A stretch of DNA of 51,301 nucleotides from assembly GCA_016871715.1 (NCBI GenBank), contig VHCO01000025.1, forward strand, positions 1-51,301. Direction: 5' to 3'. A program made the translations under genes and the position numbers. Numbering within the stretch: the first letter of the stretch is position 1; each line of letters starts with the position of its first letter. This DNA comes from Verrucomicrobiota bacterium (GTDB taxonomy: Bacteria > Verrucomicrobiota > Verrucomicrobiia > Limisphaerales > J093). This document shows, piece by piece, positions 30,692 through 38,785 of this stretch. The notes below the pieces were generated by a model. The model ran no database searches, was not told the origin of the DNA, and was given only the letters and a program-made list of their open reading frames with translations.

Positions 30692-31120
30692 ATGAAACCG
30701 CTGCGCATACCTCGCCTAGCCGCACCTGCAGCTCTGCCCCAGGGCGCCCGTCTGGTGAACGAGGCCGGCCTCGACGATGGCCTGCGCTTCGTCGACGTCA
30801 ACGAAGACGGCTACGACGATGTCCTCGTCTCGAACCAACAACGCTTCGCGCTGCACCTCTATGTCCCCAAGCTGTTCCTCGGCTTCCACGTCGGGTGGGC
30901 GCGCGAAGTGACCTCCGGCCAACGAGGCGACCCCGGCGCGCTCCCCCAAATCGTCCGCGCAGCCCCGCACCGCAACGACGGCGCCTGGTTCAGGTCCCGC
31001 ACCCTTTGGGTCCAAGACGAAGATACCGCCCACCTCCCCGACCTCGTCGAGCGCCGCTCGTTCGCCACCCTCCTGGCGGGACGCCAGCCACCTCCACTCG
31101 AACCCGCCGCCGCACACTAG
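30692..31120 (+). pseudogene. Fragment of a PVC-type membrane-bound dehydrogenase (FG-GAP part)
   Basis: The 142 codons from ATG 30692 read DAGLRF-type text: GLRFVDVNEDGYDDVLVSN, then LHLYVPKLFLGFHVGWAREVTSGQRGDPGALPQIVRA, then NDGAWFRSRTLWVQDEDTAHLPDLVERRSF. This is a segment I recognise from the N-terminal FG-GAP region of the very large PVC-type dehydrogenase/haem-binding CxxCH proteins, which continue for hundreds of residues. Here it stops at TAG 31118 after a short Pro-rich tail and lacks the propeller and cytochrome parts. It is most likely a truncated remnant. It lies 11 bases before the metallopeptidase gene, so it may still be transcribed and could be a retained small protein. Confidence 0.55.
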
Positions 31121-31131
31121 AGCTTTGCCCC

Positions 31132-32907
31132 ATGCACACACTGCTTCGCCAATCGTGGATCTCACTCACGCTGAGGGCCGCGTGCCTAACCCTGTCCGCC
31201 ACCCTCCTCAACGCCCAAACCGACCCGAACCTCCAGCAGGTCGAACGCATCTGGAAATCGGGCCAGACCCTGCCGGCCGAGGTGGCCGCGCGCTTCCCCA
31301 ACCCGCCGTTGCAGGTGCCCAACGACACCGGCATCAATGTGCTCGTCGACCTGGCCCATCAGTGCGCCTTCGCCACCATGTGGGGTCTCCCCGCCAAACT
31401 CCATCCGCTCGGCTTCCGCTCCATCGTCAGCCACGCCTCCCTCCACACGGTCCTCACACCAGGCCAACTCAGCCGCGCCCGCGTCCCCGTCGGCCGGGCC
31501 ATGGACGGCAAACCGCTGCGCCCCTTCGGTTGGGTGCCCAACCCACGATTCAACGTGCTCATCACCTATCAGTCCGATCCCCAGGCCCAGCCCTACCTGC
31601 CCGACGAACGGTCCGCCGTGGCGGCGTTCGTCCACAACGGCGGCGGCTTAGTCATCGTCGACAACGGCCTCGCCCGCCCGGATAAGCAGCGGCTCGAACC
31701 TTGGGCCGAGCACAGCTTGGCCACCTCGTTCGGCGTCGACTTTCAATCCTTCATCGCCGGCAAAACCAGTACCCTCCTCGACTCGACCTGGGAGCTCATG
31801 CACCAAGGTGACCGCCCCGGCGCCGGCGTCTTCAGCCGAACCGCGGGCCAAGGCCGGATCGTCCTGGTCTCGGCGCTGTCCGAGTTGGACCCAGGCAACC
31901 AAGCCCCAAGAACGCTGGCCGATGCCAAGCAGGCCTTGCTCAAGGACATCGTCACCTGGGCCGCCGCCGGTAGCCCACCGGTCGGGGGCGAGGCTCGCTT
32001 CTCGCAAACGCACGGCGGCGGAGGTGGCATCTACCCCGAACTCGAAGAACGCCAGCAGGGCGCCGTAGTCTACTACGCACGCAACCAAAAAGAACGCCTG
32101 CTCGCGGCGGTGCGGCAAGAAATCCCCACCATTACCCGGCGCCTCTACGCCTGGCTCCCATCGCCCGTGCCCGAAGAACCGATGTTCATCATCCTGGCCG
32201 CCGGCGGAGGCGGTGGCTGGGCCGTGAACGCCTTCTACCCCAAAGAAACCGGCACCATCTCGCTCGACCCAGTCAACCTCTTCGGCGTCTTCGCCCACGA
32301 ACTGGCTCATACCATGAGCGGACCCCGCAACGCCCAAGGCGAAGCCGCGGCCCATTGGTTCGATGGCAACCAAGGTGAAGCCCACGCCGGTTGGTGGCAG
32401 GGCAAAATCCTCGCGCTCTATAGCGACAATAAGTCCATGCGCGACTGCAACACGCTCTTCCAGATCGACCCCAACGCCGCCACCGTCGATCTCGGCCTGC
32501 CCAACCGTGGCGCCTACGAGAAATGGGGCAACGGCGCCGTCTGGAAGAAACTCTGGTGGATCTGGCAAAAGCTCGACGACCGCTACGGCACCACCTGGTA
32601 TCCACGCTGGCGCTGGGTCCAGCACACCCGCTGGCAGGACCAACCCCACCGTCAGTTGTCCCTAGACCAAATGGTCGAGGATATGAGCATCGCCTGCGGC
32701 GAAGACCTCTTTCCCTTCTTCAAACGCCTTGGCACCACCCTGCAACGCGATCGGCTCGACCAGGTCCACTTCCAGGGCCAGGCGCTCCCCTTGCCCATCG
32801 CCCCGCTCGACCTCTCGCCCGCGGGCAATGCGCGCCATGACCCCATCGCCGACTTCACCCAACCCATCCGCCCCCCCCCCCCCCCCAATCCCAATCCCGC
32901 CGACTGA
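31132..32907 (+). CDS. Exported M60-like zinc metallopeptidase
   Basis: From ATG 31132 the product is 591 aa, with a signal peptide ending near NAQ (28). Residues of about 65-280 look like a ThuA/glutamine-amidotransferase-like Rossmann domain (SAVAAFVHNGGGLVIVDNG). The C-terminal half has HELAH (389-393) followed by Glu404, in FGVFAHELAHTMSGPRNAQGE. This fits the HExxH-x(8-28)-E zinc site of M60/enhancin-type peptidases, which cleave mucin-like glycoproteins. The segment WGNGAVWKKLWWIWQKLDDRYG is also like M60. The protein ends in a Pro-rich tail written over a run of 16 cytosines. Family assignment rests on motif and layout, and other zincin families are possible. Confidence 0.68.
   Translation: MHTLLRQSWISLTLRAACLTLSATLLNAQTDPNLQQVERIWKSGQTLPAEVAARFPNPPLQVPNDTGINVLVDLAHQCAFATMWGLPAKLHPLGFRSIVSHASLHTVLTPGQLSRARVPVGRAMDGKPLRPFGWVPNPRFNVLITYQSDPQAQPYLPDERSAVAAFVHNGGGLVIVDNGLARPDKQRLEPWAEHSLATSFGVDFQSFIAGKTSTLLDSTWELMHQGDRPGAGVFSRTAGQGRIVLVSALSELDPGNQAPRTLADAKQALLKDIVTWAAAGSPPVGGEARFSQTHGGGGGIYPELEERQQGAVVYYARNQKERLLAAVRQEIPTITRRLYAWLPSPVPEEPMFIILAAGGGGGWAVNAFYPKETGTISLDPVNLFGVFAHELAHTMSGPRNAQGEAAAHWFDGNQGEAHAGWWQGKILALYSDNKSMRDCNTLFQIDPNAATVDLGLPNRGAYEKWGNGAVWKKLWWIWQKLDDRYGTTWYPRWRWVQHTRWQDQPHRQLSLDQMVEDMSIACGEDLFPFFKRLGTTLQRDRLDQVHFQGQALPLPIAPLDLSPAGNARHDPIADFTQPIRPPPPPNPNPAD
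32871..32886 (+). repeat. Run of 16 cytosines in the 3' end of the metallopeptidase gene
   Basis: A pure C16 tract encodes consecutive prolines a few codons before the stop at 32907. Slippage by one base would change only the last handful of residues or extend the protein. The tract length is also prone to sequencing error. Confidence 0.9.
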
Positions 32908-33716
32908 GACGGAGAATCCCCCTCACCACTCGTCCCTCGTCCTCGCCAGCGCCCAAGGGCTAAGTCTAATGCCCCAAAGCCCATGCCCATCGCCTCGATC
33001 CGGTGTCAAGTGCTATTGAGCTGTCGATTTATATATATCTGCAACTCAAGTCCCTACGCGTCCGCCACCCCAGGATCTCGCGGTCCCGCCAAATCCTAAC
33101 CAAAGCAGCCGGGAGAGATGATCGGGGGGAGGGTACCAGGCGTTAGCGGCCTCTCCCCCCCTGTCAACAATTAATCGCCTGGCGAATAAACAACTAGGCA
33201 AGCCTCTCCATCTCTTGCGGTTCATTGCTTTGTGCAGGCGGCAGCAAAAGCAGGCGGCAAGAAACAAGAAACAAGGCATGGCAAGGCAACGGCAGCGAGC
33301 AAGAAAGGTGGGCTTAAACAACTCGTACCCATGCGGTTCGGGCGTTCGGCCGTTGGCTGCTCGCACCCCACCGGCTCAGCCACGATGTTCGCAAGCCTCC
33401 ACGGCAGCGCCGAGGTCGCATCCGGGCGGAGCCCTGCCCTGCACTCTCGCTGCGGCAAAGCCTTTCTACCAAAGCCGGGATCGGGATAGCCGGGATGGAT
33501 GGCCGGGATGGGATGGGAAGGATCAGGCCCAACAGCGAAAAGCGCAGGTTGGGTTCGATGCCCCTCTCCCTTCCCTTCCTGCCGCTCGTGCAGGGACAGG
33601 CCCCCAGGCCCCCAGGACGGACAACCGCTGTAGGCTCGAGCGCGCACCCCCCTGCGCGCCCCCCCCTAAACAGCGCCGCCGCCAAGCTCCCTACCGGTCC
33701 TACCGCAGCGGTGCGG
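32908..33716. other. Intergenic stretch of about 800 bases, no supported gene
   Basis: It lies between the convergent metallopeptidase and moaA genes. Open frames here have no domain or coding bias. It holds a locally AT-rich patch (TTTATATATATC near 33026), a GGGAT-rich cluster (about 33475-33522) and C-rich runs near 33640-33670. A hairpin ACCGCA-GCGG-TGCGGT (33702-33717) at the moaA stop lacks a following T-run, so it is at best a weak terminator. Confidence 0.5.
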
Positions 33717-34691
33717 TCAACCTCCGATTGCAGTCATCGGCCGACAGGGCTGGTACTGGTTGCGGAATTGGTGCTCGCGCGGCTTGCGCGCCATGGCCAA
33801 AAGGAGCATCTCGCGCACGGCATCGTCCGATCGGACCTGCCGCAACGATGGGCGCAAGTCCAACTCGCCGTGATCGCCCAAGCAGGGACGGATCTTGCCA
33901 TCCGCAGTCAAGCGCATCTTGTTGCAGGTGTCGCAAAAGTGCGGCGTGGTCAAGGCGCCAATAAATCCCACCACCGCGCCGGTGTGCCGCAAGCGGTAAT
34001 ATCTCGCCGGACCCCAACCAAAGTGGCGCTCGGGCAGCGCCACAAGTTCGTCACGCTCACCCAACCGCTGCATCGCCTCGCTGACCGGGAGGAAATTGGA
34101 CTCGTCGAGCACCGTCGAGGTGGTCACGGGCATCAGTTCGATCAAGCGCAGCGGCACCCCCAATTCGCCGGCATACAAGACCAACGGCCAGATCTCTGCC
34201 TCGTTCACCCCGCGCATGAGCACGCAGTTCAACTTGACGCACTCGAAGCCGGCAGCGAGCGCGGCCCGCACGCCGTCCAGTGCCGCCTGCGGATTACCGC
34301 CCGTGATCCGGCGATAGACCGCCGGATTCAACGCGTCCAGGCTGACGTTCACAGTCCGCAGACCCGCCAACCGCAACGAACCAGCGCACGAGGCCAGCCG
34401 CGTTCCGTTGGTCGAAAGCCCCAGCGACTCGACCCCCGGCAGCTTGGCGATCGCGCTCACGATCTCGGGCAAGTCCCGTCGCAGAAGCGGTTCCCCGCCG
34501 GTGAGCCGGAATTTGCGGACGCCCAACTCGGTCGCCACGCGCGCGAGTTGCTCGAGCTCAGCCACCTCGAGGTGCTCGGCTCGAGGTTGCCAACCGCGGT
34601 ACCCTTCGGGCAGGCAGTAAACGCATCGCTCGTTGCACCGGTCGGTCACCGAGATGCGGAGGTAATCGATCTTGCGTCCGAAAGCGTCCAT
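33717..34691 (-). CDS. moaA: GTP 3',8-cyclase (MoaA), molybdenum cofactor biosynthesis
   Basis: MoaA is a radical SAM enzyme that converts GTP to 3',8-cyclo-GTP, the first step of molybdopterin synthesis. The 324-aa product has the SAM cluster C19-x3-C23-x2-C26 (RCNERCVYC), KFRLTGGEPLLRRDL, GLSTNGTRL and the C-terminal cluster CDTCNKMRLTADGKIRPC. It ends in Gly-Gly, the catalytic tail of MoaA. It is the last gene of the nap-to-moa operon, 6 bases after mogA. Confidence 0.97.
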   Translation of the reverse strand: MDAFGRKIDYLRISVTDRCNERCVYCLPEGYRGWQPRAEHLEVAELEQLARVATELGVRKFRLTGGEPLLRRDLPEIVSAIAKLPGVESLGLSTNGTRLASCAGSLRLAGLRTVNVSLDALNPAVYRRITGGNPQAALDGVRAALAAGFECVKLNCVLMRGVNEAEIWPLVLYAGELGVPLRLIELMPVTTSTVLDESNFLPVSEAMQRLGERDELVALPERHFGWGPARYYRLRHTGAVVGFIGALTTPHFCDTCNKMRLTADGKIRPCLGDHGELDLRPSLRQVRSDDAVREMLLLAMARKPREHQFRNQYQPCRPMTAIGG

Positions 34692-34697
34692 AGGCGT

Positions 34698-35222
34698 TCA
34701 CCCAGTTCGCGCGGGCAAGGCCGCCCCCGCCACCCGAGCCTGGTGCGGATCCCGACCGCCGAGGTGTTCGACTCCTTCACGAATGGCCTCGACCAAGACC
34801 GCCAGGCATTCAGCCACCGCCGTGGGTTTGCCGGGCAGATTCACGATCAGCGCTTTGCCCCGCGTGCCCGCGGTCGCGCGCGACAGGATGGCGGTGGCCA
34901 CCCGCTTCATGGACTCCGAGCGCATGAGCTCGCCAAACCCGGGGAGTTCCTTGTCCAGCACGGCCAGCGTGGCCTCGGGAGTGACATCGCGCGGAGCGAC
35001 ACCCGTGCCGCCCGTGGTCACGATCAGGTCGCAACCCTCTCGGTCGGCGAAGGCCCGGAGTTGCGCGGCGATCTGGTCCGCTTCGTCCGGCACCACCGCG
35101 CGCAGAAACTGGTTGTCCTCCCCGAAACACGCCCGCAGGACCCGCTCGATCTCCGGCCCGCTGCGGTCGGCATATTCGCCCGCGGCGGCGCGGTCGCTGA
35201 CGGTTAGGCGGCCGATCTTCAT
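34698..35222 (-). CDS. mogA: Molybdopterin adenylyltransferase (MogA/MoaB family)
   Basis: From ATG 35222 the product is 174 aa. It starts KIGRLTVSDRAAAGEY and carries CDLIVTTGGTGVAPRDVTPEAT, the nucleotide- and molybdopterin-binding loop, then GKALIVNLPGKPTAV. It adenylates molybdopterin before metal insertion. Its ATG overlaps the moaC stop (ATGA, 35222-35219). The longer frame to 35561 is antisense-like extension over moaC and not coding. MogA and MoaB are hard to separate by sequence alone. Confidence 0.92.
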   Translation of the reverse strand: MKIGRLTVSDRAAAGEYADRSGPEIERVLRACFGEDNQFLRAVVPDEADQIAAQLRAFADREGCDLIVTTGGTGVAPRDVTPEATLAVLDKELPGFGELMRSESMKRVATAILSRATAGTRGKALIVNLPGKPTAVAECLAVLVEAIREGVEHLGGRDPHQARVAGAALPARTG

Positions 35223-35749
35223 TGCTTGATCTTGGCCAGCAACCGAATGCCCTCGATGCGCATGCCCGGATCGACCGCCTTGCACATGTCGTACAGGGTC
35301 AAGGCCGCCACACTCGCCCCCGTGAGCGCCTCCATCTCGACCCCCGTCTTCGCGCTGGTTTCGACGGCACAGGTGATGGCAATGCCCGACCGCTCGAGCG
35401 TAAACCGGATCTCGACATGATCCACCAGCAGGGGGTGGCACAACGGAATGAGGTCCGCCGTGCGTTTCACCGCCTGGAGGCCGGCCAGGTTCGCCACCGC
35501 CAGCACGTCGCCCTTGGGCAACGCCTGAGCCTTCAGCGCCCGCAGAGTCGCGGGCCGACAAACCAGCCGCGCCGCGGCTACCGCCCGACGACGTTGCACG
35601 GTCTTGGCCCCCACATTGACCATCCGCGCTGCCCCCCGAGCGTCCAGGTGGCTGAACCTGCCAGCCGCAGACGGAGCTCGAGTGGGCACGGACGCAGACT
35701 CGGCGGGAGCCGAACCACGGCGCTGTTGGCTTCGGGAGAGCGGCTTCAT
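35219..35749 (-). CDS. moaC: Cyclic pyranopterin monophosphate synthase (MoaC)
   Basis: MoaC rearranges 3',8-cyclo-GTP to cyclic pyranopterin monophosphate. The 176-aa product (ATG 35749; GTG 35755 adds two) has FSHLDARGAARMVNVGAK, the core QAVKRTADLIPLCHPLLVDHVEI with the active-site His pair, VEMEALTGASVAALTLYDMCKA and a C-terminal RIEGIRLLAKIK. The N-terminus carries about 30 extra residues rich in Ser/Arg/Ala compared with E. coli MoaC. It begins about 40 bases after mobA ends. Confidence 0.96.
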   Translation of the reverse strand: MKPLSRSQQRRGSAPAESASVPTRAPSAAGRFSHLDARGAARMVNVGAKTVQRRRAVAAARLVCRPATLRALKAQALPKGDVLAVANLAGLQAVKRTADLIPLCHPLLVDHVEIRFTLERSGIAITCAVETSAKTGVEMEALTGASVAALTLYDMCKAVDPGMRIEGIRLLAKIKQ

Positions 35750-35788
35750 GCGCACATCACGGCAGCAAGCTTCCCATAATCCGGTTCA

Positions 35789-36469
35789 TCACCGAAAGTT
35801 TTTTCGTCGGCCGACATCGCCTGATCTCGAGCGAGTCAAGCGCTTGACCTGGGCCAGGCCCGGACGGTCTGTAGCCACGAGCCGCACTCCGGTCGAACCG
35901 CCAGGCCCGGTAAGGTCCTCGGGGCAATTCCAGTTGGCCAAGCAACCGGTCTCCGCCCCCGGCACCGGGAATCGCCGCACCGCTCCCTCCGCGAGGCAAA
36001 GCTGGGCGAACTCGCGGGCGGACCGTCGTTGGCGAGCCAAGAACTCGCGGGCGAAGGCGTGGCAGCGTTTGGGGTAGATGGCGGCCAACGGTTCGAGCGC
36101 GCCGGCCACCTCGGGCACGACGCCCGTGAGGGCATCGCACGCGTGGCGGAGCCGGCCCAGGAAGATCGAGGTCATCTGGGGCAGGTCGACCGCCAGCACG
36201 AGCAGCAGCGGCGCGTGCGCGGCCGCCAAGGCCCGCTCGACACCGCCGAGCGGACCGCAGCCCGACTCGAGATCGTAGAGCACCGGGCAACCAAGCGCCG
36301 AGTAATCCTCACCGGGCCGACCCGACACGAAGATCTCGACCGGATCGAGGGGCTCGATCGTGGCGCGGGCCCGGGCCAAGAGGGACCGGCCGCCTAGTTC
36401 GATCCAGGCCTTGTCGCGGCCCATGCGACGCGATTGGCCTCCGGCCAGGATGACCGCACTCAAGTCCAT
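35789..36469 (-). CDS. mobA: Molybdenum cofactor guanylyltransferase (MobA)
   Basis: MobA transfers GMP to Moco to make the bis-MGD cofactor required by NapA. The 226-aa product has the nucleotidyltransferase signature LAGGQSRRMGRDKA (8-21), GCGPLGGVERAL, LAVDLPQM with the metal-binding Asp, and LEPLAAIYPK. The C-terminal 40 residues are Arg-rich and not conserved in my memory of the family. It starts 3 bases after the MOSC gene stop. Its place in an operon headed by napA, a bis-MGD enzyme, makes functional sense. Confidence 0.94.
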   Translation of the reverse strand: MDLSAVILAGGQSRRMGRDKAWIELGGRSLLARARATIEPLDPVEIFVSGRPGEDYSALGCPVLYDLESGCGPLGGVERALAAAHAPLLLVLAVDLPQMTSIFLGRLRHACDALTGVVPEVAGALEPLAAIYPKRCHAFAREFLARQRRSAREFAQLCLAEGAVRRFPVPGAETGCLANWNCPEDLTGPGGSTGVRLVATDRPGLAQVKRLTRSRSGDVGRRKNFR

Positions 36470-36472
36470 CCC

Positions 36473-36940
36473 TCAGGGGGTCCGGCGCAGCCAGCCGTCG
36501 CATAGGATCTGGGCGCGCAGGCCGCCCCGACCGCGCAGCCACTGCTCCGCTTGGGGGTGGCCCAAAGCGCCGTTCATCCACGCGCAAGGCCGGCATTCCT
36601 CGGTGCCGCGGAACCGGACGCCCTGCACCTCGAACGGGCGGCCAACCAGGGCGGCGAGATCCAGGCCCTGGGTGATCACGTTGCGGCGCGTGGCGGCGGC
36701 GGTGGCGTGGGGCAACTCGAGTTCGCGGCGCAAGGCCTCGATCGTCTCCCACGCGAAGAAGGTGATCTGGCCTTTGTAACCCTCTTTGTAATCGAAGAAA
36801 CGGTCGCCTCGGATCCCGCGACCCGCCACGCACTCGATCGCCTCGACCTCGATCAGGGGGTGCTCCCCGGCCGGTTGACCGTGGTGGCCGAAGTAATTGT
36901 GGCCGGGCGAAAGGAAGAGTTGCCGGATGCTACTGTCCAT
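36473..36940 (-). CDS. MOSC-domain protein
   Basis: MOSC domains are the C-terminal module of Moco sulfurases and also occur alone (YiiM-like); they bind molybdopterin species or carry sulfur. This stand-alone 155-aa protein has GRGIRGDRFFDYKE, then RRNVITQGLDLAALVGRPFEVQGVRFRGTEECRPCAWM, the usual conserved block with a Cys at its end (EECRPC). It overlaps the octaheme gene by 11 bases and is followed 3 bases later by mobA. Its probable role is handling or delivering the cofactor to NapA. Confidence 0.88.
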   Translation of the reverse strand: MDSSIRQLFLSPGHNYFGHHGQPAGEHPLIEVEAIECVAGRGIRGDRFFDYKEGYKGQITFFAWETIEALRRELELPHATAAATRRNVITQGLDLAALVGRPFEVQGVRFRGTEECRPCAWMNGALGHPQAEQWLRGRGGLRAQILCDGWLRRTP

Positions 36941-38762
36941 AGCGTTCGCGATAGAACTTCATCTGCTCGCGGCGCTGCTCGGGGCTGAGCCCTTTGAGCC
37001 ATTGGTGATCCGGCCGCGCCAAGATCCGATCGATCGTCTGCTCGACCTCATGTTGTTGGGCCGCGGTAATCCGGCCCGCCTTCAGCGCCCGCTCGAGGGT
37101 CTCGCGCGCCTGCGGGACCAACTCGAAATAGAACCGGTGCGCCACCTCGAACGCGCCATGCCACTGCGTGTAGTCCGGCGCCATCATGGACGCGCCGTGA
37201 CGCATCCGCCGCCCTTCATGGTGCCAGAGCAAATACCAGGTCCACTCGATTTCGTCGTCGAATGGGTTGGGCGACAGGCCGCGCCCGGCGAGCGTCTGGA
37301 CCGCCTCGGCCACGCCGGGCACATTCAACTGCGTGGGCGCAGGCGTGATGGCGCCCACCTTCGCCAAGCTGTTGACGATCTCGAGGCCAGGCTTAGCGAA
37401 CTTCTCGTTGTAGAGCGTGACCAAGCCGTCGTATTGCATGTAAAAATTCTGGACCTGCTGGGGCGCGTGACAGGTCGAGCACACCTCCTGCATAGCCGAG
37501 CGGCGTTCTTCCCAATGCTCGAGTTTGGTGCTGATCGCCGGCCGCAGGGTCCAGGAAATGCGCTGGCCCACGTCGTGGGTGCTGGGCTGGGTGCGTGTGG
37601 CTGCCATGTGGCAGGTCGCGCACGTCGGCGCCACCGTGTAATCCCGGCCCACCACCCACGGACGCGCCTCGAGATTCATCCGCTCGCGGTTGGCGCGGAA
37701 GGCAATGCCGTGCTTGGACTCGTTGTAGACCTCGAATTGGGGATGGTCGGGGCCGAGGTGGCATTTGCCGCAGCTCTCCGGCTCGCGCGCCATGCTCACC
37801 TGGAACTTGTGCCGGCTGTGGCAGGCCGTGCATGAGCCGTTCGATAAATCGGGGTTGATCCGGCCAATCCCGGTGTTGGGCCAGCCGTCGGGGTCGAACT
37901 TGACCTTGGCCGCCAACCGGTCGTGCAGCCCCGCCTGTGCCAAGTCCGCCTGGGCCAACGCTCGCCCCCTCTCGAGCAGCAGACGATAGCTCAGCTTCTT
38001 GGCCTGCTCCTCGCGCTCGACCACATGGCCAAAATCCTGATGGGTCATGACCGCCAAAACCGCTTGGTCGCTCGAGAGATCTTTCGCCGCCATCACCCGC
38101 TCGGCCAAACCCGGCGCGCCACTGCACCACTCGCGCACCTTCGCCTCGAGGCCGCGCGCCCCTTCCGCGGCCAAGGCCGCGCGCGCGCGGTCCAGGAGCG
38201 CGCCGGTGTCCTGCGTATACTCCTGGCCGTCGGCGAAGACCTTGGTGACGCTGACCGTCGAACCGTGGCATTGCATGCAGCCGTTCACCGCGGCCTGGCG
38301 GCCCTCGACGAACTCGCCCAGGAAATTGTCGAGCGAACCGATGAACTGGGCGGCCTTCGAGTGGTGGCTGATCTGGAACTCGTGGCCGATCTGGGCGTGG
38401 CACTTGTTGCAATCGGTGGGAGAGACCAGCGTCGCCACCACCGCACCGTAATGCTCGAAGGCGTCCGGCTCGTGTTTCTCCGAGCTATGGCAACTCATGC
38501 AACCCACCCCTTTCTCCGAGTGCCGGCTCAGCATCCAGTCGCTGACAATCCCGGGCGTGGTCTTCTGATGGCACTCGACACAACTCGTCGAGTCCGCCGG
38601 GGTATAGGCCAGGGCGGTCTGGTCGCGCGGCTTCAGGCGCCACATCTCGATGAAGCCCACCGAGACCATCGTGATGAAGAACAGCAGGGCGGCCAGGGCG
38701 ACGAAGACTTTCTTCCAGCGCAGTTCGTCGCGGCCAGATTCAGGGGCGGGGGTCATGCTCAT
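36930..38762 (-). CDS. Membrane-anchored octaheme cytochrome c of the hydroxylamine oxidoreductase family
   Basis: From ATG 38762 the product is 610 aa. A cytoplasmic stub and one membrane helix (about 18-38, KVFVALAALLFFITMVSVGFI) anchor it. Eight CXXCH haem sites follow at 61-65, 88-92, 118-122, 162-166, 311-315, 331-335, 381-385 and 428-432, with the HAO-type gap of about 145 residues between sites 4 and 5. The C-terminal part (WTWYLLWHHEGRRMRHGASMMAPDYTQWHG) is HAO-like. HAO relatives oxidise hydroxylamine or hydrazine, or reduce nitrite. Whether the P460-forming tyrosine is kept cannot be decided here; the MAPDYTQWHG region should be aligned. Flanking Nap, Rieske and cytochrome b genes favour a reductive or quinol-linked role. 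Confidence 0.85.
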   Translation of the reverse strand: MSMTPAPESGRDELRWKKVFVALAALLFFITMVSVGFIEMWRLKPRDQTALAYTPADSTSCVECHQKTTPGIVSDWMLSRHSEKGVGCMSCHSSEKHEPDAFEHYGAVVATLVSPTDCNKCHAQIGHEFQISHHSKAAQFIGSLDNFLGEFVEGRQAAVNGCMQCHGSTVSVTKVFADGQEYTQDTGALLDRARAALAAEGARGLEAKVREWCSGAPGLAERVMAAKDLSSDQAVLAVMTHQDFGHVVEREEQAKKLSYRLLLERGRALAQADLAQAGLHDRLAAKVKFDPDGWPNTGIGRINPDLSNGSCTACHSRHKFQVSMAREPESCGKCHLGPDHPQFEVYNESKHGIAFRANRERMNLEARPWVVGRDYTVAPTCATCHMAATRTQPSTHDVGQRISWTLRPAISTKLEHWEERRSAMQEVCSTCHAPQQVQNFYMQYDGLVTLYNEKFAKPGLEIVNSLAKVGAITPAPTQLNVPGVAEAVQTLAGRGLSPNPFDDEIEWTWYLLWHHEGRRMRHGASMMAPDYTQWHGAFEVAHRFYFELVPQARETLERALKAGRITAAQQHEVEQTIDRILARPDHQWLKGLSPEQRREQMKFYRERYGQ

Positions 38763-38785
38763 AAAACGTCGGGCGTGTCGCCGGT

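Noticed and set aside
33475..33522. Cluster of GGGAT/CCGGGAT words
   Set aside because: Irregular spacing and short units; not a convincing tandem repeat.
33640..33660. CGCGCACCCCCCTGCGCGCC resembling a REP stem
   Set aside because: Loop and foot do not match the 24763-24842 units; may be chance in C-rich DNA.
33702..33717. Hairpin ACCGCA-GCGG-TGCGGT at the end of moaA as a terminator
   Set aside because: No T-run on the transcribed strand and the stem overlaps the stop codon.
33495..35207. 570-codon frame opposite moaA and mogA
   Set aside because: Antisense shadow; both minus-strand genes have full catalytic motifs.
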